A stretch of DNA of 64,000 nucleotides from Pseudomonas sp. CAN1 (lineage in GTDB: Bacteria > Pseudomonadota > Gammaproteobacteria > Pseudomonadales > Pseudomonadaceae): positions 481,637-545,636 of the forward strand of contig NZ_JASMRU010000002.1 in NCBI RefSeq assembly GCF_030462585.1. The letters are read 5' to 3'. Below are positions 12,010 to 21,600 of the stretch, one piece after another. Within the stretch, counting starts at the first letter, position 1. Every line of letters starts with the position of its first letter. The translations under genes and the position numbers were made by a program. Below the pieces are notes generated by a model, which saw only the letters and a list, made by a program, of their open reading frames with translations, ran no database searches and was not told the DNA's origin.

Positions 12010-14115
12010 GTGAACCCGGTAATCAAGAAATTCCAGTTCGGTCAGTCGACCGTAACCCTCGAGACTGGCCGCATCGCCCGCCAGGCCACCGGTGCCGTCC
12101 TGGTCACCATGGACGACGTCACCGTGCTCTGCACCGTCGTCGGCGCCAAGCAGGCCGACCCGAGCAAGAGCTTCTTCCCGCTCTCCGTGCACTACCAGGA
12201 GAAGACCTACGCAGCCGGCCGCATCCCCGGTGGTTTCTTCAAGCGTGAAGGCCGTCCTTCCGAGAAGGAAACCCTGACTTCGCGCCTGATCGACCGTCCG
12301 ATCCGCCCGCTGTTCCCGGAAGGCTTCATGAACGAAGTGCAGGTTGTCTGCACCGTCGTTTCCACCAACAAGAAGTCCGATCCGGACATCGCTGCCATGA
12401 TCGGCACCTCCGCCGCCCTGGCGATCTCCGGCATTCCGTTCGCCGGCCCGATCGGCGCTGCCCGCGTTGGCTTCCACCCGGAAATCGGCTACATCCTCAA
12501 CCCGACCTACGAGCAGCAGCAGAGCTCCAGCCTCGACATGGTCGTGGCCGGTACCTCCGACGCCGTGCTGATGGTTGAATCCGAAGCCGACGAGCTGACC
12601 GAAGACCAGATGCTGGGCGCCGTTCTGTTCGCCCACGAAGAATTCCAGGCCGTTATCCGCGCCGTTGCCGAACTGGCAACCGAAGCCGGCAAGCCGACCT
12701 GGAACTGGTCCGCCCCGGTCGAGAACACCGCCCTGGTCAACACCATCAAGGCCGAGTTCGGTGCTGCCATCTCCGAGGCTTACACCGTCACCATCAAGCA
12801 GGACCGTTACGCGGCCCTGGACGCCCTGCGCGAGCAGATCGTCGCCAAGTTCGCCGGTGAAGGCGAAGGCCAGTTCTCCGCTGGTGAAGTCAAGGAAGTC
12901 TTCGGCCTGCTGGAATACCGCACCGTCCGCGAGAACATCGTCAACGGCAAACCGCGTATCGACGGCCGCGACACCCGCACCGTGCGTCCGCTGCGTATCG
13001 AAGTCGGCGTACTGGGCAAGACCCACGGTTCGGCGCTGTTCACCCGTGGCGAAACCCAGGCTCTGGTCGTTGCCACCCTCGGCACCGCCCGTGACGCCCA
13101 ACTGCTCGACACCCTCGAAGGCGAGCGCAAAGACCCCTTCATGCTGCACTACAACTTCCCGCCGTTCTCGGTAGGCGAGTGTGGCCGCATGGGCAGCGCT
13201 GGTCGTCGTGAAATCGGCCACGGCCGTCTGGCCCGCCGCAGCGTCGCTGCCATGCTGCCGACCCAGGACGAGTTCCCCTACACCATCCGCGTCGTTTCCG
13301 AGATCACCGAATCCAACGGTTCCAGCTCCATGGCTTCCGTTTGCGGTGCTTCCCTGGCTCTGATGGACGCCGGTGTTCCGGTCAAGGCGCCGGTTGCCGG
13401 TATCGCCATGGGCCTGGTGAAGGAAGGTGACAAGTTCGCCATCCTGACCGACATCCTGGGTGACGAAGACCACCTGGGCGACATGGACTTCAAGGTCGCC
13501 GGTACCGACAAGGGCGTAACCGCCCTGCAGATGGACATCAAGATCAACGGCATCACCGAAGAGATCATGGAGATCGCCCTGGGCCAGGCCCTGGAAGCTC
13601 GCCTGAACATCCTCGGCCAGATGAACCAGATCATCGCCGCCCCGCGCGCCGAGCTGTCGGAAAACGCTCCGACCATGATCCAGATGAAGATCGACACCGA
13701 CAAGATCCGCGACGTCATCGGCAAGGGCGGCGCCACCATTCGCAGCATCTGCGAAGAGACCAAGGCCTCGATCGACATCGAGGACGATGGCAGCGTGAAG
13801 ATCTACGGCGAAACCAAGGAAGCTGCCGAGGCCGCCAAGCAGCGCGTCCTGGGTATCACCGCGGAAGCCGAGATCGGCAAGATCTACGTTGGCAAGGTCG
13901 AGCGCATCGTCGACTTCGGTGCCTTCGTCAACATCCTGCCGGGCAAGGATGGTCTGGTGCACATCTCGCAGATCAGCGACAAGCGCATCGACAAGGTCAC
14001 CGACGTTCTGCAGGAAGGCCAGGAAGTCAAAGTCCTGGTTCTCGACGTGGACAACCGTGGCCGCATCAAGCTGTCCATCAAGGACGTAGCCGCTGCTGAA
14101 GCCTCTGGCGTGTAA
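12010..14115 (+). CDS. pnp: polyribonucleotide nucleotidyltransferase (PNPase)
   Basis: Phosphorolytic 3'-5' exoribonuclease of the RNA degradosome. 701 residues from a GTG start preceded by AGAGAAGGTAGAG. Two RNase PH domains (about 10-210 and 310-540) with the [12 protein letters not shown] loop in the first and [12 protein letters not shown] and [10 protein letters not shown] in the second, then KH (about 555-615, [12 protein letters not shown]) and S1 (about 620-690, [15 protein letters not shown]). Follows rpsO as in most gammaproteobacteria. Confidence 0.98.
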   Translation: MNPVIKKFQFGQSTVTLETGRIARQATGAVLVTMDDVTVLCTVVGAKQADPSKSFFPLSVHYQEKTYAAGRIPGGFFKREGRPSEKETLTSRLIDRPIRPLFPEGFMNEVQVVCTVVSTNKKSDPDIAAMIGTSAALAISGIPFAGPIGAARVGFHPEIGYILNPTYEQQQSSSLDMVVAGTSDAVLMVESEADELTEDQMLGAVLFAHEEFQAVIRAVAELATEAGKPTWNWSAPVENTALVNTIKAEFGAAISEAYTVTIKQDRYAALDALREQIVAKFAGEGEGQFSAGEVKEVFGLLEYRTVRENIVNGKPRIDGRDTRTVRPLRIEVGVLGKTHGSALFTRGETQALVVATLGTARDAQLLDTLEGERKDPFMLHYNFPPFSVGECGRMGSAGRREIGHGRLARRSVAAMLPTQDEFPYTIRVVSEITESNGSSSMASVCGASLALMDAGVPVKAPVAGIAMGLVKEGDKFAILTDILGDEDHLGDMDFKVAGTDKGVTALQMDIKINGITEEIMEIALGQALEARLNILGQMNQIIAAPRAELSENAPTMIQMKIDTDKIRDVIGKGGATIRSICEETKASIDIEDDGSVKIYGETKEAAEAAKQRVLGITAEAEIGKIYVGKVERIVDFGAFVNILPGKDGLVHISQISDKRIDKVTDVLQEGQEVKVLVLDVDNRGRIKLSIKDVAAAEASGV

Positions 14116-14130
14116 GCGAACGGTGAAATG

Positions 14131-14161
14131 AAAGAGGGCCCCTTGCGGGCCCTCTTTTTTT
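14131..14161 (+). terminator. rho-independent terminator of pnp
   Basis: AAAGAGGGCCC and GGGCCCTCTTT enclose a short CTTGC loop and run into seven Ts. A strong intrinsic terminator closing the rimP-to-pnp cluster. Confidence 0.95.
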
Positions 14162-14209
14162 GCCTGGAGAATGCGCCATTCGCCGATCTCGCTCCAAGGA
14201 TGCCCCGAG

Positions 14210-15628
14210 ATGGACAAGCGTTACTGTCACTACCACAGTGCCCAGCCCGCGACCTGGCAATGCCAGCCCTGCGAGCGTCATTACGGCGACTGCTGCATTC
14301 CCCTCAATGCTGACGCTCCGGAGTACGCGCCGGCGTGTCCCCTGTGCCGGGGCCATCTGCGCTTCCTTGGCGCGGCGAATACCGCGCAGCCCTTCTGGGA
14401 GCGCCTGCCGAAGTTCTTCGCCTATGCCTTCCAGACCGGGCCGCTGGCGTTCTGCGCGCTGCTGGCGTTGGCCTGTGTGTTCATGCCGGCAATGTTCGTA
14501 CTGTGGATCGCGCTGCTCAGCGTGGCGACCAAATACCTGCACAGCGTGATCGAAGCGGCGAGCTTCGGCGGCCAGGACGCCCCGGGCCTGCTGGAAGCGT
14601 TCAGCGCCGACAGCCTGCGGACCTTCTTCCAGCAGCTGGCGGTGTTCCTGATCGCCCTGGTGCTGCTGTGGATCGCGGCGGACTTCCATAGCGAGGCGAT
14701 CTACTGGGCCGCCAACATCGGCATCATGCTGGTGCTGCCGGCGAGCATCATCCGCCTGTCTCTGGACAAGAGCCTGGGCGCGGCGCTCAGCCCCGCCGAG
14801 GTTGGCCAGGTGATCGCCGCCATGGGCTGGCGTTACCTGATCCTCTGTGTGTTCCTGTTCATCCTCTGGCAGTCGCCGACCTACGTTGGCTGGCTGCTGT
14901 CCCACGGCTTGCCGCGGGTGGTGATGGTGCCCGTGGTGGCCGGGCTGACCGGGTATTTTGCCGTGGTGATGTGCGCCATGATGGGGTACGCCGTGTTCCA
15001 GTATCAGGGCGAGCTGGGCTATGTCTCTGCCGGAGAGGATGCTCCTGCCGGCTTTGCCGCGCCTGAGTGGCACCGCCGCAAGGCGCTGGCCGAGGCCGAG
15101 GTGCGAGTCAAGGAAGGACAGACTGGCGCTGCCCTGGAGATCCTCCTGGCGGCCCTGCGCGAAGGCCGCCAGGACCTCAAGCTCAACGAGCGTTACCACC
15201 AGCTGTTGTTTGCCACCAACGATCGGGCGGAATGCCTGAATCACCTGCCGCACTACCTGGGGCTGGCCAGCCGGCTGAATCCGCAACTGGCCGCCAGTGC
15301 CTTCCTCAACGCCCGGCAATTGCAGGCGGATTACCTGCCGGAAGACCCGACAGTGTGTGAGCGCCTCGCCGAGGTGCTGCTGCAGCGGCACAAGGCCCGG
15401 GAAGGCCTGAGCCTGCTGCGCAACCTGCACAAACGCTTCCCGGACTATCCGGGCATCCCCCGTGCGTACCTGCTGGCGGCGCGCGGCTTCTCCGAGGAGC
15501 TCGGCCAGGTGGAACCGGCCCAGCAACTGCTGGCCTTCATCCGCCAGCGCTATCCGGCCTTCGAGCAGATGGGCGAAGTAGTGCAACTGGAAGCGGTGCT
15601 CGCCAAGCTGGGCAAGAAGTCCGGTTGA
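14210..15628 (+). CDS. zinc-finger membrane protein with TPR-like C-terminal half, function unknown
   Basis: 472 residues from the ATG at 14210, which has AAGGA nine bases upstream; a longer start at 14171 begins only ten bases after the pnp terminator and is less likely. Residues 4-50 form a cysteine/histidine cluster like a B-box or double zinc ribbon (CHYH, CQPC, HYGDCC, CPLC). Residues about 60-270 hold roughly six hydrophobic segments, resembling DUF4013-type membrane domains. The rest (about 290-472) is soluble and helical with TPR-like repeats. I do not recognise a function. It is probably an inner-membrane protein with cytoplasmic ends. Confidence 0.85.
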   Translation: MDKRYCHYHSAQPATWQCQPCERHYGDCCIPLNADAPEYAPACPLCRGHLRFLGAANTAQPFWERLPKFFAYAFQTGPLAFCALLALACVFMPAMFVLWIALLSVATKYLHSVIEAASFGGQDAPGLLEAFSADSLRTFFQQLAVFLIALVLLWIAADFHSEAIYWAANIGIMLVLPASIIRLSLDKSLGAALSPAEVGQVIAAMGWRYLILCVFLFILWQSPTYVGWLLSHGLPRVVMVPVVAGLTGYFAVVMCAMMGYAVFQYQGELGYVSAGEDAPAGFAAPEWHRRKALAEAEVRVKEGQTGAALEILLAALREGRQDLKLNERYHQLLFATNDRAECLNHLPHYLGLASRLNPQLAASAFLNARQLQADYLPEDPTVCERLAEVLLQRHKAREGLSLLRNLHKRFPDYPGIPRAYLLAARGFSEELGQVEPAQQLLAFIRQRYPAFEQMGEVVQLEAVLAKLGKKSG

Positions 15629-15632
15629 AGAC

Positions 15633-15680
15633 CATGCAACTTGCATGAAGCGCAGCGGCTCGGTTTGCAAACTGCAAGCG
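15633..15680 (+). promoter_or_regulatory. paired TGCAA-type dyads, candidate activator site
   Basis: A perfect palindrome CATGCAA-C-TTGCATG (15633-15647), and 15 bases further a second dyad, GTTTGCAAAC (15663-15672) overlapping TTGCA-N3-TGCAA (15665-15677). They lie about 90-135 bases upstream of the start expected from the -24/-12 promoter at 15744-15758, the usual place for enhancer-binding proteins. They do not resemble the CbrB site seen at 35836-35861. Confidence 0.55.
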
Positions 15681-15743
15681 AGTGGTGATTTTGAATGATT
15701 GTTAAGTGGCTGATTTTTAAGGTTTTTACTGAATTTAAAAAAC

Positions 15744-15758
15744 TGGCACAGGGCTTGC
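15744..15758 (+). promoter_or_regulatory. sigma-54 (-24/-12) promoter of the BON-protein gene
   Basis: TGGCAC (15744-15749), five bases, then TTGC (15755-15758): an exact match to the RpoN core TGGCAC-N5-TTGC. The predicted start is about 15770, giving a 55-base leader to the ATG at 15825. The surrounding bases are AT-rich. Confidence 0.8.
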
Positions 15759-15824
15759 GATAGTTCTAGTGCAACTGCTGCCAGGCACGGGCCGCAGTTT
15801 TCCAATAATTCAGGAGAAACCGCC

Positions 15825-16172
15825 ATGAAACGTTTCAACAAACTGGCTCTTGCCGCTGCCACCGCAACCGCCCTGAGCTTCTCGTTCGCCAACACGGTGT
15901 TCGCCCAGCCGACGACCCTGGCCGCTAACGAGACAGTTCAGAAAACCGAAGAGGCGGTCTCTGATACCTGGATCACCAGCAAGGTGAAGTCCTCGCTGAT
16001 TGCCAACAAGGACATCAGCGGTACCAACATCAAGGTCGAAACCAACAAGGGCGTGGTTTCCCTCTCCGGTAATGTCAAGACCGACGCCGAGAAGGAACTG
16101 GCCATCCAGACCACCAAAGGCATCAAGGGCGTGACCGCTGTCTCCGCCGATGGCCTGAAGTCGGTCGAATAA
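15825..16172 (+). CDS. periplasmic BON-domain protein
   Basis: 115 residues. Signal peptide at residues 1-27 (basic start, hydrophobic core, cut after VFAQ or FA). One BON domain (about 45-112) with the typical I-T-x-K-V-K and V-x-L-S-G-x-V pattern. BON proteins such as OsmY bind phospholipid surfaces and respond to osmotic or envelope stress. Followed after 44 bases by a CsbD-like gene, so probably a two-gene stress operon. Preceded by a -24/-12 promoter rather than a recognisable housekeeping promoter. The AGGAGA ribosome-binding site supports the start. Confidence 0.92.
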   Translation: MKRFNKLALAAATATALSFSFANTVFAQPTTLAANETVQKTEEAVSDTWITSKVKSSLIANKDISGTNIKVETNKGVVSLSGNVKTDAEKELAIQTTKGIKGVTAVSADGLKSVE

Positions 16173-16216
16173 GGTCACCTGATCTCGCCCATCCCAACCT
16201 TCAGAGGAGGATCGCC

Positions 16217-16414
16217 ATGAACACTGACGTCATCAAAGGCAAGTGGAAGCAGCTGTCCGGTACGCTCAAGGAGAAGTGGGGCAAGCTCACTGACGATGAC
16301 CTGCAGGCGGCAGACGGACACGCCGAATACCTGGTTGGTAAACTGCAGGAGCGCTACGGCTGGACCCGCGAAAAAGCGGAAGACGAAGTCCGCGACTTCA
16401 GCCGCCGCCTGTAG
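16217..16414 (+). CDS. CsbD-like stress protein
   Basis: 65 residues, matching the CsbD/YjbJ family: [15 protein letters not shown] start, a central W-G-K-L-T-D-D-D-L, and a C-terminal Y-G-x-x-x-E-x-A-E segment. Small, soluble, highly charged proteins of unknown mechanism that are induced by general stress. An AGAGGAGG ribosome-binding site precedes the ATG. Second gene after the BON protein. Confidence 0.93.
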   Translation: MNTDVIKGKWKQLSGTLKEKWGKLTDDDLQAADGHAEYLVGKLQERYGWTREKAEDEVRDFSRRL

Positions 16415-16437
16415 CGCCCGACCTCACGGATGACCCA

Positions 16438-16467
16438 AGCCCCGCCGGCCTGCCGGCGGGGCTTTTT
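16438..16467 (+). terminator. rho-independent terminator after the CsbD-like gene
   Basis: A perfect 12-base stem AGCCCCGCCGGC / GCCGGCGGGGCT with a two-base loop, then TTTT and C. It sits between convergent genes and may also stop the rhomboid transcript from the other side, though T runs are seen only on the + side. Confidence 0.93.
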
Positions 16468-16477
16468 CATGGGCGGA

Positions 16478-17932
16478 TCAGGGCGCGAGGTGCTGCTGGT
16501 AGATGGTCAATTGCTGGGTCGGTTCGGCCTGCGGATAGTGCTGGCGTAGGAACCGCGATAGTTCGCGCACGCCCTGCAGGTCCTGGCGCGGGCCAATCTG
16601 CTTGGCGAGTTGCAGGGTCAGGCCGGGTAGCGGTTCGGGCAACTGGCCGGAGCGCGCCAGGCGCCGCCAGCAGTTCAGCGCCAACGCCGATTCATTGCGC
16701 TGCAGCAGCTTGCGCAGCAGGTGCAACTGGATCGTCGGGTGCACGAGCAGGCCAGCGTCGTTGGCGGCACTTTCTTCCGCCAGCCGGCGCAGCAGCGCAT
16801 CGGCCGCCGGGGAGGGGGGCAGGGCGAACAGCTGCTTGAGGGTCTCGCTCATCAGGGCGCGGTCCTGGCGGCCCTTGGCGACCCCGTAGAGGCGCTCTAC
16901 CAGCACCGGCTGGCCGGGGAACTGGCGCAGCAGTTCCGGGCCACGGGCGGCGGCCTGGTCGAGGGCGAAGCGGCCGATCTGCTCGTCCAGCGAAGCGAGG
17001 GCGCGCTTGAACGGTGCCTCCGGGTCTTCCTTGGCCAGGTAGGCCTCGTCCACCGGCATCCGGCCCAGCTGGCGAGGCAGCCAGACCGCGAGGAAGCCCG
17101 ACACCAGCCCGCCGATGTGAGCGTAGTAGTTCACGTGGTCGGTGGCGCGCAGCAGGCCGTACAGCTCCTTGCCCAGCCACAGCGGCAGGATCCACAGCGC
17201 CGGCGCTCGGAAATAGCCCAGCAGTGGCCCCAGCCAGTAGAAGAAGCGGATGCGCCGCAGGCCGTAGACACCGATGTACATGCCCATCAGGCCGGAGATG
17301 GCACCCGACGCGCCGATGCCGGGTACCCAGGACGGATCCAGCGCCCACCACAGCAGCCCGGAGCAGAGGCCGCTGAACAGGTACAGGCCCAGGTACATCG
17401 CCCGCCCCAGCGCTGCCTCCAGGGCGAAGCCGAAGATGAACAGGAACAGCATGTTGCCGGCCAGGTGCCAGAAGCTGCCATGCAGGAACATCGAGCCGAA
17501 CAGGCCGACCACCGTGAAACGCTCGGGCACGAAGCCGAAGCGCAGGCTGCTGGTCTGGTCGCGTGCGGCTTCGGCACGGGAGCGTGAGGCCTGCCAGGTC
17601 GAATCCTGCTGGAATGCGGGTAGGGCGCGTAGTTCGTGGCCGAATTCGAGGTCCGCCAGAAGTAGCCACGCCAGCTGTTGGCGGGGCAGGGCTTCCAGGC
17701 CGCGGCGCTGATCAGCCTGCAGGCGTTCGCGACGCTCCAGCGAGGCGCTGAACAGCGGGCGCTCGCGGCTGAGCAGGTCCTGGTCGAGGTAGATGCGCAC
17801 CGCTTCTTCGCGGCGGGCGCTGTCGCCGCTCTGGTAACCGAAGTAGATGAGTACGTTGAGCAGGATCAGCAGCAGCGTGATGACCGGAGGCTTCTTCCAG
17901 TCCAGCGGATGCTCGGCGGGGACTATGACCAT
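16478..17932 (-). CDS. rhomboid-family intramembrane serine protease
   Basis: 484 residues. The rhomboid core has an N-terminal membrane segment (about 17-34), a long extramembrane loop, then a membrane bundle with the catalytic Ser in GIGASGAISG (about residue 207) and the catalytic His in HVNYYAHIGGLVSGF (about 271). A C-terminal soluble helical region of about 180 residues follows, possibly protein-binding. Rhomboids cleave transmembrane segments of other proteins; the substrate here is unknown. Transcribed alone, 89 bases after the DUF2845 gene on the same strand. Confidence 0.92.
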   Translation of the reverse strand: MVIVPAEHPLDWKKPPVITLLLILLNVLIYFGYQSGDSARREEAVRIYLDQDLLSRERPLFSASLERRERLQADQRRGLEALPRQQLAWLLLADLEFGHELRALPAFQQDSTWQASRSRAEAARDQTSSLRFGFVPERFTVVGLFGSMFLHGSFWHLAGNMLFLFIFGFALEAALGRAMYLGLYLFSGLCSGLLWWALDPSWVPGIGASGAISGLMGMYIGVYGLRRIRFFYWLGPLLGYFRAPALWILPLWLGKELYGLLRATDHVNYYAHIGGLVSGFLAVWLPRQLGRMPVDEAYLAKEDPEAPFKRALASLDEQIGRFALDQAAARGPELLRQFPGQPVLVERLYGVAKGRQDRALMSETLKQLFALPPSPAADALLRRLAEESAANDAGLLVHPTIQLHLLRKLLQRNESALALNCWRRLARSGQLPEPLPGLTLQLAKQIGPRQDLQGVRELSRFLRQHYPQAEPTQQLTIYQQHLAP

Positions 17933-18021
17933 GGCGACCCGTCCTTGGCCCGAATGGCTTGAGTGCGTGATGGTGGGAGGAGGAAAGAGCGGGCGAGACT
18001 AGCACCTCGCCAGCAGGGCTG

Positions 18022-18345
18022 TCAGTTGCCGCTGCGTTTGCTCTGGATGTCGCTGAGTCGGTTGCCCTCGAAGCGCACGAAATACAGCATGCCGCTCCAC
18101 GGCCCGTAGATCCATTCTTCCACGGCGACTTCCATGCTTTCGCCGTAGCGCTGGCCGGGCACCTGCTTGTAGCCGAGGAAGGAGCGGCTGACCGGGTCGC
18201 CGCAGCGGCTGAGCACGTCACTGCTGACGTCGCCGGTGCTGATCAGCTTGCTGTTGCAGCGCAGGCTGGCGGCCTGGGTATCGAGGCTGGCGAGGGAAAG
18301 CGGTAGCAGGAGGGCCGCCAGGCGCAGTGCGAGGGTCGTCTTCAA
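18022..18345 (-). CDS. DUF2845 protein, second of a tandem pair
   Basis: 107 residues from a TTG start that overlaps the TGA of the upstream gene (bases 18342-18345). This placement gives a proper signal peptide (M-K-T-T-L-A-L-R-L-A, cut near TQAA). The mature part holds two conserved cysteines (LRCNSKLI, SRCGDPV) and the EEWIYGPWSGMLYF motif, and is clearly homologous to the preceding gene product. Probably periplasmic; function unknown. Upstream in-frame ATG choices lie inside the preceding gene and remove the signal peptide. Confidence 0.85.
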   Translation of the reverse strand: MKTTLALRLAALLLPLSLASLDTQAASLRCNSKLISTGDVSSDVLSRCGDPVSRSFLGYKQVPGQRYGESMEVAVEEWIYGPWSGMLYFVRFEGNRLSDIQSKRSGN

Positions 18346-18632
18346 TTGCGTTTGAACTCGATGCTTTTCAGCTTGTTGGCTTCGAAGGTGAGGATGTAGC
18401 TGGTGCCATTGCGCGGGCCGTACACCCACTCCTCGACCCGGTACTCGCGGCGGTCGTAGCCGCTGAGGGTGTAACCGACTTCATCGCGGTGGTCCGGCGC
18501 GCCGCACTTCTGCTCGACTTCCCAGGCGCGGTCACCGGCGTTGATCAGCGAACTGCCGCAGCGCATGCTTTCGGCCTGGGCGCCCGCCGCGCAGAGCAGC
18601 AGGGCGCAGGACGTCCAGGTCAGGGCTTTCAT
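18342..18632 (-). CDS. DUF2845 protein, first of a tandem pair
   Basis: 96 residues with a clear signal peptide (cut near AQAE, residue 20) and two conserved cysteines (MRCGSSLI, QKCGAPD), then EEWVYGPRNGTSYIL. Same family as the next gene, so a tandem duplication. Starts 11 bases after the DUF748 gene on the same strand, preceded by AAGGAGT, so the three genes form an operon. Probably periplasmic; role unknown. Confidence 0.9.
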   Translation of the reverse strand: MKALTWTSCALLLCAAGAQAESMRCGSSLINAGDRAWEVEQKCGAPDHRDEVGYTLSGYDRREYRVEEWVYGPRNGTSYILTFEANKLKSIEFKRN

Positions 18633-18643
18633 CGAACGACTCC

Positions 18644-21600
18644 TTATTCGCTGTCGAGGTGGAGCTGGGTGGCCACTTTGCCACCATTCTCCGCTTCGCC
18701 GAAGCTGACGTCGATGAGATAGATACGGTCGTCACCCAGGCCGCCCTTGCTGACCAGGTAGTCCTTGATCTGGGTGCCACGTTCCTGGCCGAGCTTGCGC
18801 AGCAGCAACTGGCTGTCGCTCCAGGAGTCGAGCACGGCCTGGCGCATCTTCGCCGAGCGCTCGTCCTTGCTGAGGTCCTGCCATTCTGCCGGCGGCTGCT
18901 TCTTCAGACGCGAGCGGTAAACGCCTTCGAGCAGGATCGGCTGCAGGTCCTCCGGCACTTCCAGCTGGCTGGCGTCGCTGGGCACCTTGTCGCCGCGCCG
19001 TTGCAACATGCTGTAGTAGTTCTTCTGGTATTCCTGCTGCAGGCGCTTGTCGGCCAGCAGCGGACCGTCGCTGGCCGCGGCGGCGACGCCTTCGACCTCC
19101 AGCTTCAATGCCGGGCGTTGCTTGAGCGCAGCGGCGAGCTTGTCGAGGTTGCCCTGGGCGCTGGCGTCCAGTTCGCTGGAGCCGGGGGCGAAGACCACGT
19201 TGCTCAGGTCCGGCCCGCCACCGCCGCTGGCGAGGCCGGCGATGAAGTTGAACGGCGCCTGCACCGCGCGCACCACCAGGTTGCGCAGGGTCTGCCAGAC
19301 GATGGGCATGACGCTGAACTGCGGATTGTTCAGGTCGCCTTCCACCGGCAGCTGGATGTCGATGTTGCCGTTGGCGTCCTTGAGCAGGGCGATTGCCAGT
19401 TTCACCGGCAGGTCCACTGCGTCCGGGCTGTCGACCTTCTCGCCCAGCTGCAGGTGTTCCACCAGTACCTTGTTGTCGGCCTTGAGCTTGCCCTGGGTGA
19501 TCTGGTAGTGCAGGTCGAGGTTCAGCCGGCCCTTGCGGATGCGGTAGCCGGCGAACTTGCCGGAGTAGGGCGTCAGGGTGGTCAGCTCGACGCGCTTGAA
19601 GCTGGTGGCGATGTCCAGTTTCTCCAGCGGCGAGAAGGGGTTGAGGCTGCCCTTGATGGTCACCGGCGCGTACTTGTCGACCTTGCCCTTGATGTCCACC
19701 GAGGCCGGGCTCGGGTTGCGGTTGTCGATGGTGCCGATCTCGCCGGCCAGTTGCTGGATGGCGGTGGCGAAGTCCGGGCGCAGGGTCAGGTCGGCGAAGT
19801 TGGCCGAGCCGTTGTTGATCTTCACCCCGCCGATGCGGATGCCCAGCGGCTTGCTGTCGCCGCCTGCGCTGCTGCCTTTCGCCGGCGCCGAGGCGGAATC
19901 CGGTTGCGGGATGATCAGCTCGCTGACGTTGGTGCTGCGGTCTTCGTTGATGATGAAGCGCGCGTAGGGTTCCTCCAGCGACACAGTCTGGATCACCAGG
20001 CTGTCGCCGTGCTTGTAGGCCAGGCCGTCGAGGGTCAGCTTGGTCCACTTCACGAAGTCGCGGCTCTTGAGGGTGTCCAGCGTGTGCAGCTGGGTGACCT
20101 GGGCGCTGCCGTTGACGCTGAAGGCCAACGGGTCGGTGCCCTTGAGATCGACGTCGAGGTCGCTGGAGAGCATGCCGCTGCGCAGCTCAAGGCGAATGAA
20201 TGGGTCGATGTACGCCTGGGCGACACGCAGGTCGATGTCGCGGGTCGCGACTTTCAGCTTGGCGCTGACCGGGTTGGGAATGACCTGGCCGCTGGCTTCG
20301 ATCTGCCCACGCTGGCCGAGGCCGGTCTTGAGCTTGAGTTGCAGCGGCGCGGTCAGGCCGCTGTCGAGATTCTGCAGGTCCAGGTCCAGGGGGCCGATCT
20401 CCAGGGCCACCGGCTTGGCGGGCACGCGGTCGGCCAGGTGCGCCTTGTAGCCGCGCAGCTGGGTGTCGCGCAGGATCACGTGCCAGGGTTTGGCCGGTTC
20501 GGCGGGAGCGGCATCCTGGGTGGCGGCGGGCGCCTGTGCGGTCTTCTCGGCTGCGGCGGGTTTGGCTGGTTGTGCTGGCTTGGCGTCGGCAGGAGCCTGG
20601 GCTGTTTCGGGAGCCTTGGCTGCTTCGGCGGGCTTGGCTTCGACGGGTTTGTCATCGACGGGTTTCGCGGCGACGGCGGGTTTGCTGTCTGCCACTGGCT
20701 CCTTGGTCGGCTCGCCTGGGGTATTGGCAGCGGCCAGTTGCTCGTCGACGGCGGGCTTGGCGGCATCGGCCGGAGCAGCCTGCGCCTGCGGCGAGGGTTC
20801 TTCCGGTCGCTTGTAGGGTTTGAAGTTGGCGAAGAGTTCCTGCCAGTCCAGCTGGCCGTTCTTTTCCCGTGCGGCCCAGGCTTCCAGGCCCTGGCTACGG
20901 ATCTGGCCGACCACCACCTGCTGCTTGGCGAGGTCCAGGGTGGTTTCGGCGACGTCCAGGCTGGCGAGCTTGGCCAGCGGCTTGCCCTCCGGCGAGCTGA
21001 GGTCGAGGTCGCGCAGCTTGATCGCAGCCTTGTCCAGCAGCAGCTGGGTGCCCTTGGACAGATCCAGCTGGTAGTCGGAGGCGAGGCTCAGCACGCCGTT
21101 GTTCAGGTTCAGCGGAGCGTTGTCGCGCACGTAGGGCCACCAGGCCTTCAGCGGTACGCCATCGAGGGTGAAGCTGCCCTTGGAGGCGAACGGCACGATG
21201 CTCAGGTCGCCTTTCCAGTCGAGCTTGCCGCCGTGCGGGCCGGTAGCGACCAGGGTCATTTCGGCGCCGTCCTCGGGCAGGGTGCTGAGGTTGTGCAGCT
21301 CGAAGCCCATCGGATCGAAGACGAACTCCACCGGCTCGCTGGGGCGGCGGTCGAGGAAGTGCAGGCTGCCGTCGGCCAGGCGGATGCGGTCGATGCGCAG
21401 GGGGAAGGGCTGGCTCGGCTCCTCCTGCGCGGGAGCGGGTTCGCTGGGCGGCAAGTTGAACAGGCGGGTCAGGTTGAGCGTGCCGTTTTCGGCGAAGAGC
21501 AGTTCGGTGTGCGGCGCGTCGAGTTCGACGTCGGCCAGGTGCAGCCTGCGCTTCCACAGGCTGTCCAGTTCGAGGTTGGCGTAGAGGCGCTGGAAGCGCA

